From Sulfurovaceae bacterium (GTDB lineage: Bacteria; Campylobacterota; Campylobacteria; Campylobacterales; Sulfurovaceae), in the NCBI GenBank assembly GCA_016744805.1, contig JADGDQ010000014.1, positions 1-46,273 of the forward strand: a stretch of 46,273 bases of DNA, written 5' to 3'. The notes beneath the pieces were generated by a model. That model had not been told where the DNA came from and did not search any database. It worked only from the letters and a program-made list of their open reading frames with translations. Both the position numbers and the translations under genes were made by a program. Below are positions 34,947 to 42,386 of the stretch, in pieces. The stretch's first letter is position 1; every line of letters begins with the position of its first letter.

Positions 34947-36034
34947 GACAATGACTTTAAATAACTTGTCACTTTGGAAATATCATTACTATAAAAATCA
35001 TAATCCAATTTTTCAAGGAGTGAAGGGTCACTCAAAAAAGATTGACCACCTACAACTATTTTTATCTCAGCAGTCTCTCTATCTTCTCTTATCTCTTGGA
35101 TAAGTTTTTTTAGCTCTAATATATTGCCTACTATTGTAGTAGATATAGCAATTGCCATAGGAGATTCAATCTTTATCTTCTTAATAATTGACTTATTTGA
35201 AGAGTTTGCACCTATAAACAAAGAGTTAATACCCTCTAACTCTAAAAAATCAGAAAGCATTATAGCACCTACTTCATGGAGTTCATGGGGACTACAAGCG
35301 ATTAATACACTTTTGGAACTATAATGAACATTATGTAAAATTTTGGGATAATGTACAGCCATAACTCTTTGACAAATAGATGTTGCTAGGTGTTCTTGCC
35401 CCACTGTAATAATATTCTCAGACCACTGTCTTCCCACTTCATACAATGCAGGAAGGATTACCCCTTGCCAAAAGAGCCTTACTTTATTGGGACTACTAAT
35501 ATAAGTATTTGAAATATTTATGGCTTTATTAATATCAGGAGTAAGTATAGCTCTAACAAATTGATTAAATAGAGTTTCAAACTCTTTGTCTACTACGACA
35601 CCCACATCTATAATAGAAAGAGAAATAAAAACATTATGTTTTTTAATTAAAAACCTATAGAGTTTTTTGATATTTGGCATCTCTAAATCAAACTCTTTTA
35701 TACTCTCAAGCCAAGCTTGTAATTCATAATAAAAATACCTATGGGTAAAACCTCTTGCCATATATGATTTATAAGCCCAAATAATAGTATTTACAAAGGT
35801 AATAGCACTCTTGATAACAAGAATAGAAGATATAAAATACGCATGATTGAGGTGATTGGTAGTCATAATATCTTTATTATTAGAGCCTATAAGTATATTT
35901 AAATCACTTCTCTTCAAGAGTTTTTGATCGACTTTTTCCTTTAGTCTAAGAAGGTACTTTTGGTATAATTTGATTTCATTATCTTTTGTAGCTTCTAAAA
36001 TATCTTGTAATTTTTTTGTAATATCTTTTTGCAT
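34943..36034 (-). CDS. Stand-alone cobalamin-binding sensor, CarH-type photoreceptor domain
   Basis: 363 residues. Residues 1-150 are helical and unrecognised. About 155-230 is a B12-binding cap helix bundle containing W204 followed after nine residues by E214-H215, the W-x9-EH signature that in CarH surrounds adenosylcobalamin. About 240-363 is a Rossmann B12 domain with E251-x-H253-x-x-G256, whose histidine is the lower cobalt ligand in relatives. No DNA-binding or catalytic domain is present, so it must act through a partner; the overlapping diguanylate cyclase is the obvious one. AAGGAG lies 6 nt before the start, 19 bp after uvrA. Confidence 0.85.
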   Translation of the reverse strand: MQKDITKKLQDILEATKDNEIKLYQKYLLRLKEKVDQKLLKRSDLNILIGSNNKDIMTTNHLNHAYFISSILVIKSAITFVNTIIWAYKSYMARGFTHRYFYYELQAWLESIKEFDLEMPNIKKLYRFLIKKHNVFISLSIIDVGVVVDKEFETLFNQFVRAILTPDINKAINISNTYISSPNKVRLFWQGVILPALYEVGRQWSENIITVGQEHLATSICQRVMAVHYPKILHNVHYSSKSVLIACSPHELHEVGAIMLSDFLELEGINSLFIGANSSNKSIIKKIKIESPMAIAISTTIVGNILELKKLIQEIREDRETAEIKIVVGGQSFLSDPSLLEKLDYDFYSNDISKVTSYLKSLS

Positions 36035-36053
36035 AATAAACTCCTTGAGCTAT

Positions 36054-38900
36054 TTATTTCACTTCTTTTCTAAATCCTTCCATCTGGGCTAACTCTTTTT
36101 CTAGGTAGTAGCCTGTGTAGCTTCCCGTTTCTTGGTGTCTACTTGCTAACTCTTCTGGGGTGCCTGTGTCTATGATAAGACCGCCTTTGTTGCCTCCTTC
36201 TGGACCCATATCTATGATGTAGTCGGCATTTTTTATCATATCTAGGTTATGTTCTATGACAACCACAGAGTTACCAAGCTCTACTAAGTGGTGCAAAACT
36301 CCTGTAAGGCGGTCTACATCGGCAAAGTGTAATCCTGTGGTAGGCTCATCTAGGATATAGAGGGTGTTTCCTGTGTCACGGCGACTTAGCTCTTTGCTTA
36401 GTTTGATTCTTTGTGCTTCGCCTCCACTTAGGGTTGTGGCATTTTGTCCTAGGGTGATATACTCTAATCCTACTTGGCTTAGGGTATTGAGTTTGGCATA
36501 TATGTTAGGTATTGCTCTAAAAAACTCTAATGCTTGGGCTACACTCATACTTAATACATCGGCTATGGTTTTGCCTTTGTAGAGTATCTCTAGGGTTTGG
36601 GCATTGTATCGTGACCCATGACAAGTGTCACAACTAACCATAACATCAGGCAAGAAGTGCATCTCTATCTTTATCTGTCCCTCTCCTTGACACTTTTCAC
36701 AGCGTCCCCCTTTGACATTAAAGCTAAAGCGACCAATCTTGTAGCCTCGTAGCTCTGCCTCTTTGGTTTGGGCAAAGAGTTTTCGTATCTCGTCCATTAC
36801 ACCTGTATAGGTAGCAGGGTTAGACCTAGGGGTTCTTCCTATTGGGCTTTGGTCTAGGGAGATAACTTTGTCTAAGAGATTTAAGCCCACTATCTCTACA
36901 CCATCTACTTTGTGAACTTTTCGTGCATTATTCAAAATCTCTTTTGCTGTTGGGAGGAGTGTTTGGAGGATAAGTGAACTCTTGCCACTCCCACTTACCC
37001 CTGATATACAGACAAAATTTCTCAAAGGTATTTTGGTGCTAAGGTTTATTATATTATTGAGTGTTACATTCTTAATCTCTATCCACTCTGTTTGGGGCTT
37101 GTTGTGTGTGTACTCTATTATCTTTTTGCCAAAGAGATACTCAGCAGTAAGGGTTTTGGCACGAGTAAGTCTTTTGGCAGTTCCTGCAAATACAATCTCT
37201 CCACCAAAATCACCAGCCCCAGGACCTATATCTACAATATAATCTCCTGCCATTATGGTCTCTTTGTCGTGTTCTACCACAATCACAGAGTTGCCTTTGT
37301 CTTTGAGTGAGTTGAGTGTGCGAATAAGCTTCATGGTATCTCTCTCATGCAGACCAATGCTAGGTTCATCTAATACATACATTACTCCAGTAAGACCAGA
37401 GCCTATTTGAGATGCAATACGAATCCTTTGAGCCTCTCCACCCGAGATAGTCCGTGCATCACGACTAAGAGTAATATATCCCAACCCAACATCATAAAGA
37501 AAAAAGAGTCGCTCTTGAATCTCTTTGAGGATAGAGTGAGCAATTAGATTTTGTTGTGATGTAAGGTGAGAGAAGTTGCTTCTATCTACAAAATACTCAT
37601 AGCTCTCTTGTATAGGAATATTAATAATATCAGCAATATTTTTACCCTCTATCTTCACCGCAAGAGAACGAGGACGCAAACGGTCTCCTTGGCATTTGTC
37701 GCAAACCTTTTCTGTCATATACTCACCACTATCTTTCTCATCACTAAACATATCATGAGCAAATTTAATCATCCCTGGCCAGACTCTTTTGAGTGTATGC
37801 CGTTTCCACAAAAACTTTATCTCATCAGGTGTTCCATAGAGAATAGCCTTTTTTTGATGTGCATCAAGCTCTGAGTAGGGGAGGGTAATAGAGATGCCAC
37901 TCTGCTCACAAAAGGCATTTAAAAACTTGGTATAGTAGCTTTTGTTAAAACCATACATTATCTTAATAGCCCCTTTCTCTATAGAGAGGTCAGGGTCAAT
38001 CACTTTTTTGAGGTCAATAGCATACCGTATCCCCAACCCATCACACGCAGGACATGCCCCTTTGGGAGAGTTAAACGAAAAGCTCACAGGCTCTAGTGGT
38101 TCAAAGCTTAGCTTACAATCAAAACATGCAAGGTGTTCGGAGTAGTGAATATGAGACTGCTCTAGCCCCATCTCTTTGTGGTTGAGTATCTCTAGTTCTA
38201 CCTCTCCATAGCTCTCTTTGAGGGCTTTTTCTACATCTTGACCAATCCTATCACGGCTCTCTTGGCGGATAACTACACGGTCTATAACCACCTTGATAGT
38301 ATGTTTTTTGGTTTTGGATAGCTCTATCTCTTCATCTAGCCGTACCATAACCCCATCTATCATAGCCCGTACATACCCTTTGTGTCTAAGGGATTCGAGC
38401 ATATCAGCAAAAGAGCCTTTTTTCTCTTTGACAAGAGGTGCTAGGATAACAAGCTTGGTATTATCAGGCAAAGAGAGAACCTGTTCTATTACATCACTCG
38501 CAGACATAGAAGAGATAGGCTTGTGGCATTCGTGACAGTGTTGCGTACCAATCCGTGCAAAAAGCAGTCGCAAATAATCATAAATCTCTGTAATAGTCCC
38601 CACAGTAGAGCGAGGGTTTTTAGAAGTTGTCTTTTGGTCAATAGCAATAGCAGGAGTTAACCCCTCTATCTTGTCTACATCAGGTTTACCCACCTTCCCC
38701 AAAAATTGCCTAGCATAACTAGAGAGAGACTCTATATAGCGTCTCTGCCCCTCTGCATAGAGTGTAGAAAATGCAAGGGTACTCTTGCCACTTCCACTAA
38801 TGCCTGTAAAGACTACAAGTTTGTTTTTGGGTATCTCTAAATCTATATTTTTAAGGTTATTCTCTCTCGCACCGTAGAGCTGTATGGTATCTTTTTTCAT
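36054..38900 (-). CDS. uvrA: UvrABC excision nuclease subunit A
   Basis: 948 residues, full length. Two ATPase modules with GISGSGKST (33-41) and GVSGSGKSS, signature sequences ISGGEAQRIRIA and LSGGEAQRIKLS, and FVLDEPSIG/LDEPTTGLH-type boxes. Zinc-binding cysteines are in CHECHKP, CFDCKLSFEP...CPACDGLG and CEKCQGEGQ...CDTCHG. UvrA finds bulky lesions such as UV photoproducts and loads UvrB. The two sensory genes follow on the same strand within 20 bp. Confidence 0.97.
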   Translation of the reverse strand: MKKDTIQLYGARENNLKNIDLEIPKNKLVVFTGISGSGKSTLAFSTLYAEGQRRYIESLSSYARQFLGKVGKPDVDKIEGLTPAIAIDQKTTSKNPRSTVGTITEIYDYLRLLFARIGTQHCHECHKPISSMSASDVIEQVLSLPDNTKLVILAPLVKEKKGSFADMLESLRHKGYVRAMIDGVMVRLDEEIELSKTKKHTIKVVIDRVVIRQESRDRIGQDVEKALKESYGEVELEILNHKEMGLEQSHIHYSEHLACFDCKLSFEPLEPVSFSFNSPKGACPACDGLGIRYAIDLKKVIDPDLSIEKGAIKIMYGFNKSYYTKFLNAFCEQSGISITLPYSELDAHQKKAILYGTPDEIKFLWKRHTLKRVWPGMIKFAHDMFSDEKDSGEYMTEKVCDKCQGDRLRPRSLAVKIEGKNIADIINIPIQESYEYFVDRSNFSHLTSQQNLIAHSILKEIQERLFFLYDVGLGYITLSRDARTISGGEAQRIRIASQIGSGLTGVMYVLDEPSIGLHERDTMKLIRTLNSLKDKGNSVIVVEHDKETIMAGDYIVDIGPGAGDFGGEIVFAGTAKRLTRAKTLTAEYLFGKKIIEYTHNKPQTEWIEIKNVTLNNIINLSTKIPLRNFVCISGVSGSGKSSLILQTLLPTAKEILNNARKVHKVDGVEIVGLNLLDKVISLDQSPIGRTPRSNPATYTGVMDEIRKLFAQTKEAELRGYKIGRFSFNVKGGRCEKCQGEGQIKIEMHFLPDVMVSCDTCHGSRYNAQTLEILYKGKTIADVLSMSVAQALEFFRAIPNIYAKLNTLSQVGLEYITLGQNATTLSGGEAQRIKLSKELSRRDTGNTLYILDEPTTGLHFADVDRLTGVLHHLVELGNSVVVIEHNLDMIKNADYIIDMGPEGGNKGGLIIDTGTPEELASRHQETGSYTGYYLEKELAQMEGFRKEVK

Positions 38901-38992
38901 TAATTATTAATCACTTATAGCAGAATTTTTGTGAGAGAGTATAGCATAATAATGGTATAAGTATTGAGGATAAGGGGGATGATAGAGTCTTT

Positions 38993-39013
38993 GTAGGGTG
39001 GAAGAATCCCACC
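38993..39013. repeat. REP-like palindromic repeat, copy 2
   Basis: GTAGGGTGG, four variable bases, then ATCCCACC: the reverse complement of the element at 9634-9654 apart from a few changes. The hairpin has 5-bp arms (GGTGG/CCACC). Confidence 0.55.
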
Positions 39014-39140
39014 AAAATATATTTCGAGGCTTGAAAGATGTCTAATGTTAAGCATATTCTATCTTACAATAAGCAAAACGCATCACCTGAGTATCTTAGA
39101 GTCAAAAGCATAAAAAAATTGAAGAGATTTTTTAAAAATA

Positions 39141-39149
39141 TGTTATAAT
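39141..39149 (+). promoter_or_regulatory. Extended -10 promoter without a clear gene downstream
   Basis: TGTTATAAT with an AT-rich tract upstream is a good sigma70 extended -10 box. The following 200 bp contain no recognised gene but do contain the palindrome GGGCTAGCCC. A small RNA or leader transcript is possible. Confidence 0.4.
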
Positions 39150-39403
39150 ATTGCATGGAGCAAGAAGAGTTGTAACCTCTCCTTACTCCCTATTGGGCTA
39201 CCAACACTTAACAGTGAAGATAATCAGCAATAGTATGATGATAGCAAGAATACGCATGCGTTATCCTTTCTCATGGGCTAGCCCAAGCCCCACCCACCAA
39301 GAAGACAAAAAATCTCCACTTACAAACTATCATCAAAACATGCAATAAAATTATATCAGATAATTGCAAATATGAGCTTCTATTAATGATAGACCCCTCT
39401 ACT

Positions 39404-39452
39404 TAAATAGGATGCGTCATGGTGTGCCACATCATAAAATACCGCCTATCTC
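39404..39452. repeat. 49-bp direct repeat, left copy
   Basis: Matches 41601-41649 at 48 of 49 positions, the only difference being C at 39443 against T at 41640. It covers the start of the transposase remnant. Confidence 0.9.
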
Positions 39453-39487
39453 TATGTGTGGTCGCCTCGCCATTGGATCACCTCTTT

Positions 39488-39543
39488 TTATCTTTTGGGA
39501 AGTGTAGCGTAAATTTTATTAGGTTATCATTATCACCTGACCC
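39488..39543. repeat. 56-bp inverted repeat, left copy
   Basis: Its reverse complement occurs at 41337-41392 with 53 of 56 positions identical. The GGGTCAGG ends of both copies face inward, so the leaders point outward from the enclosed 1.8 kb. Confidence 0.9.
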
Positions 39544-39551
39544 CTATACTC

Positions 39552-39863
39552 TTACTCTTCATATAGATCATTAAACAAACCCTCTTGATTTTTGAATTCT
39601 TGTAACTGTTTCTTGTAAAGTTTGACAATATCTATAGAGTCATAGATATTGTCATAAAAGGCTTCCAGTTCACTATCTGAATAGTGTAGCTTTTCACTTG
39701 TATCCAGATAAGAGCTAGAGAGTTCTATCTCATTGGTGAGGGCTTTGTATGTACTGATGATAGTAGTCATAAGCTTACGATAGATACTTTCATTTTGGCT
39801 TTTGTACGCATCCACTGCAATAGTAAAAAAGTCCAAATAGGAGTGGTTGATAATAGCTGACAT
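39552..39863 (-). CDS. Hypothetical small acidic helical protein
   Basis: 103 residues, acidic and mostly helical, with no signal peptide or membrane segment. Blocks such as IYRKLMTTIISTYKALTNEI and SIDIVKLYKKQLQEFKNQEG suggest a helical bundle. I recognise no family; the size and composition resemble small phage, plasmid or granule-associated (phasin-like) proteins. It lies inside the segment bounded by the 56-bp inverted repeats. The start has a GGAG-like site just upstream on the minus strand. Confidence 0.6.
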   Translation of the reverse strand: MSAIINHSYLDFFTIAVDAYKSQNESIYRKLMTTIISTYKALTNEIELSSSYLDTSEKLHYSDSELEAFYDNIYDSIDIVKLYKKQLQEFKNQEGLFNDLYEE

Positions 39864-40373
39864 ATTTTCTCCTCACATAATTGATTTATTATAGCATAAT
39901 TACTTTGATATTGTAGCTCTTGAACCCCTAGGATTGATAATCATTCAAACTCATAAAGATATGAAAAATCAAAGCAATTATAGGGGTATTTCTTCTTGGA
40001 TTTGCTATAAAATCTATTTTATACTTAGGAGATAAAAATGACAGCAATATTATCAAAACTATCAAAAAGTTATTTTTTATGATATAAAATTTGGGAACAA
40101 GAAAAAAGTGGAGATTGAATGGCAGGGGTGTGGAGCCTCATATTTTAAGCTCACTTATGCTCCAATAATGGTAATAAAGTATTAAAAAGACACTTTTTTT
40201 TAAGGATCATAGAAGTAATTATGGTAAAATAGGATAAAGTATGTCAAATTGTCATATTTAATCTAAAATACCATTATTAATAGACACTTTCTATATCCAG
40301 ATAATTAATATATTAAAGATTTTTACGCTATTATGGGGTAGAATATAGTTATAAGACAAAGGAAGCAAATTTT
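39864..40373. other. 510-bp AT-rich region with gene scraps
   Basis: Contains a very short frame from ATG 40038 (13 codons, MTAILSKLSKSYFL) behind a strong TTAGGAGAT site, which looks like the start of a broken gene. A TAGAAT box (40339-40344) and AAAGGAAG (40358-40365) serve the nuclease gene at 40374. A partial Fur-box-like GATAATCATT occurs near 39940. Nothing else is convincing. Confidence 0.5.
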
Positions 40374-41000
40374 ATGAACGAATATAGCACAATTAAAGAG
40401 CTAGTCATTGAAACCTGCATGAACGAAGATATATTTCCTTCTTATGAAAAATTAACATCATTAGTATTAAAGTATTTCCCAACAAGTAAATGGCAAAAAA
40501 CACATTACTCTTGGTATAAATCAAAAGTTAAGAATGGAGATATAATTGTTCCTGGATTTGAAACAAATCATAAAGTTATTATTTCAAATGATGATATTGA
40601 AAAAGACATTGAAGAAACGATAAATTCAAGATTATCATTTGAAAGAGATTTACATTCTTATTTATCAATGAATATCGATGAAATTGATAAAGATCTTTTT
40701 CTATTTGAAGATGGGATTGAATATAAAATTGATGCTGGTCGCATAGATTTATTAGCGAAAGACAATCAAGAAAATACGGTTGTTATTGAACTAAAAGCAG
40801 GAAAGGCTACCGATAGTGCATTAGGACAACTTTTAGGATATATTGGATGTCTCAGTGAAAATCCAGAAAAGTATAAAAATATTAGAGGTGTTTTAGTTGC
40901 ATCAGATTTCGATAAAAGAGTAATTTATGCAGTCAAAAATTTACCAAATATTAAATTGGTAAAATATCAAGTTGCATTTAAACTACAGGAAGTCATATAA
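40374..41000 (+). CDS. NucS/DUF91-like putative endonuclease in an integron-like cassette
   Basis: 208 residues. The C-terminal half (about 95-205) is a PD-(D/E)xK nuclease-like fold of the NucS/DUF91 type: KIDAGRIDLLAKDNQENTVVIELKAG gives D, E and the ELK catalytic pattern, followed by ALGQLLGYIGCL. The N-terminal half is an unrecognised, probably DNA- or partner-binding domain. The stop codon is the first part of an attC-like site, as expected for a gene cassette. Codon use is AT-rich. A role in defence or DNA repair is possible. Confidence 0.72.
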   Translation: MNEYSTIKELVIETCMNEDIFPSYEKLTSLVLKYFPTSKWQKTHYSWYKSKVKNGDIIVPGFETNHKVIISNDDIEKDIEETINSRLSFERDLHSYLSMNIDEIDKDLFLFEDGIEYKIDAGRIDLLAKDNQENTVVIELKAGKATDSALGQLLGYIGCLSENPEKYKNIRGVLVASDFDKRVIYAVKNLPNIKLVKYQVAFKLQEVI

Positions 41001-41063
41001 CAAAACGCAGGAGCCAATAGTTTACCCTAACGGGAAAACTATTGCTCTCCTCAGTCGTTAAAC
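40995..41063 (+). other. attC-like integron recombination site
   Basis: The 69-bp element starts TATAAC at the nuclease stop and ends GTTAAAC, fitting GTTRRRY. When folded it has TAAC/GTTA outer pairs, an unpaired central spacer, an AGGAG/CTCCT stem, an extra base on one arm, then CAATAGTTT/AAACTATTG and CCC/GGG closing a TAAC loop. This is the layout of attC sites. The next gene begins 17 bp later, as in cassette arrays. No integrase gene is in the window. Confidence 0.65.
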
Positions 41064-41079
41064 TACATTAAGGAATAGC

Positions 41080-41361
41080 ATGGAAGATCCATTTGGAATT
41101 AAAAAAGAAAGACTTATAAAAGATTCTGGAGTAAGAGAGATTTTCACACCAAATAAACCAGTTAATGTAGTTGATTTGTTTTTTGGAAGAAAAGAACTGG
41201 CGAAAAGTATAATTGAAAGCATTAATACCCCAGGGCAACACTTGTTGTTATATGGAGATAGAGGAGTTGGGAAAAGTTCTCTTGCAAACATAACTGTTTT
41301 GGTACTTGAAAAATCAAAATTAATAAATGACAATAAGGGTCAGGTGATAATGATAACATAA
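41080..41361 (+). pseudogene. 5' fragment of an AAA+ ATPase gene, broken at an inverted repeat
   Basis: 93 codons remain of what should be a protein of several hundred residues. The sequence FFGRKELAKSI, then LLLYGDRGVGKSSLANI (Walker A at about 58-66) is the start of an ORC/AAA-type ATPase. At codon 86 it runs into the 56-bp repeat and stops nine codons later, so Walker B and sensor regions are missing. It starts after AAGGAATAGC, just past the attC-like site. Confidence 0.75.
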
Positions 41362-41392
41362 TAAAACTTACGCTAAACTTCCCAAAAGATAA
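41337..41392. repeat. 56-bp inverted repeat, right copy
   Basis: Reverse complement of 39488-39543 with three mismatches. It cuts the ATPase gene. Beyond 41392 the similarity to the transposase leader ends. Confidence 0.9.
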
Positions 41393-41729
41393 TAAACTTA
41401 AGTACCGTATATTGAATTTACACTTCTCTTGTATCTAAAACTATTTACTTACTTCACTAGCAATTATTATAGGAAACACTTCCGCCGTATAATTTCCACT
41501 TTTATCACTCTTGAAATAACATTACTCCTTTGATTATTGGATTTACTACAACTTAGTACACTTATAAGCCCCTACTTATTATACTTTCAAAACTTAATTC
41601 TAAATAGGATGCGTCATGGTGTGCCACATCATAAAATACTGCCTATCTCATAGACTACAAACACCTTAACTAATAAGAGGAGCAAAAGAGAGAAGTGATT
41701 ATACTTTCACAACGACTTAAGGAGCATAC
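41362..41729. other. 368-bp region without a gene
   Basis: Contains the end of the inverted repeat, about 200 bp of AT-rich sequence with no recognised content, the right copy of the 49-bp direct repeat, and the promoter region of the next gene (TTATACT near 41700). A 15-bp similarity, TTATACTTTCAnAAC, occurs twice (about 41578 and 41699). Confidence 0.5.
41601..41649. repeat. 49-bp direct repeat, right copy
   Basis: Same orientation as 39404-39452, one mismatch. It carries the transposase-remnant sequence without its start codon. Confidence 0.9.
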
Positions 41730-42188
41730 ATGAAAACCTATATTCTATCTCTTATACTAAGCATAAGCCAGATAGTAGCCAATGACTCTATTCCCATAAA
41801 AGTACTTTGTGGGGATAAAGGTTTGCAAATCATCATAGCTAGTGAGAAGCTTAACCTTACTATCAATGCTGTTCAGGATAATCTAGGGGGTTATGTTGAT
41901 ATTCCTGAAGAGAAGTTTTATCTAAAAACTCCCACAAAAGTCTACTACCTCCAAGGTATCGTCGAAAATGAAAATCCAAAGGCTATCGCTACCTTTGCCT
42001 CTACCTTCTCCAATAAAACTAACAACTTTATCACCCCACAAGAACTCTACAATCTCAAATCTAGTAAAAAGCTAAAGTTTATCCAAAAAATCAACCTAGA
42101 GACCACACAGAAGCTCACGACCAATACTATATATGTAGAGTTTGAAGAGAAGGCTTTTGAGAGGGAGTATAACAAGTGTGAGAGGTAA
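41730..42188 (+). CDS. Exported protein of unknown function
   Basis: 152 residues with a signal peptide (KTYILSLILSISQIVAN). The mature part is rich in beta-type residues, has two cysteines (VLCGDKG near the start and a C-terminal KCER) and no motif I can name. AAGGAG precedes the start at a normal distance. It is followed about 200 bp later by the DUF1566 lipoprotein gene. Confidence 0.65.
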   Translation: MKTYILSLILSISQIVANDSIPIKVLCGDKGLQIIIASEKLNLTINAVQDNLGGYVDIPEEKFYLKTPTKVYYLQGIVENENPKAIATFASTFSNKTNNFITPQELYNLKSSKKLKFIQKINLETTQKLTTNTIYVEFEEKAFEREYNKCER

Positions 42189-42386
42189 TTTGTTGCTAGG
42201 CACTATTTCTCTTTTATCATGATTTCTATTGCATAATTTGGGTTTAAATAGGAATAAAAGGATAAGTCAGATGGGTATATTTGTTTTTGGGAGGTTCCAC
42301 AAATCATTGTTGCCAAGTATTTACTCAAGATGAGTATTATATAAACTAGAAATATTTCGGGTGAAACCCAAAAAATGGAGAAAATC

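Larger units (their letters stand above)
39404..39543 (-). pseudogene. Remnant of a REP-associated (Y1/IS200-like) transposase 5' region
   Basis: Read from 39543 leftwards: a GGGTCAGG-type leader, then GAGGTGATCC as binding site, and ATG at 39473 coding MARRPHIEIGGIL before TGA (39434-39432). MARRPxIEIGG is the usual N-terminus of RAYT-type transposases. A frameshift and stop follow immediately and the rest is gone. Parts are repeated at 41337-41392 and 41601-41649. Confidence 0.5.
38901..39551. other. 650-bp region without a convincing gene; transposase debris
   Basis: It holds the uvrA upstream region, a REP-like palindrome (38993-39013), an extended -10 box (39141-39149), a 10-bp palindrome GGGCTAGCCC near 39280, and the remnant of a transposase 5' region (39404-39543). 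A 65-codon frame from 39151 begins with TTG and has no family features. Confidence 0.55.

Noticed and set aside
39151-39348. 65-codon + strand frame starting with TTG
   Set aside because: No binding site, no domain, unusual composition; better explained as part of a non-coding or debris region.
39935-39955. Fur-box-like GATAATCATT
   Set aside because: Only one half of a site, and the adjacent genes have no iron-related features.
40150-40290. Near-repeats TAATGGTA/TACCATTA and two AGACACTTT copies upstream of the nuclease gene
   Set aside because: Short, AT-rich and imperfect; no consistent structure or spacing.
42237-42372. Long-range 9-bp inverted pair TTTGGGTTT / AAACCCAAA before the DUF1566 gene
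   Set aside because: Short, 118 bp apart and AT-rich; expected by chance, and no riboswitch consensus is visible.
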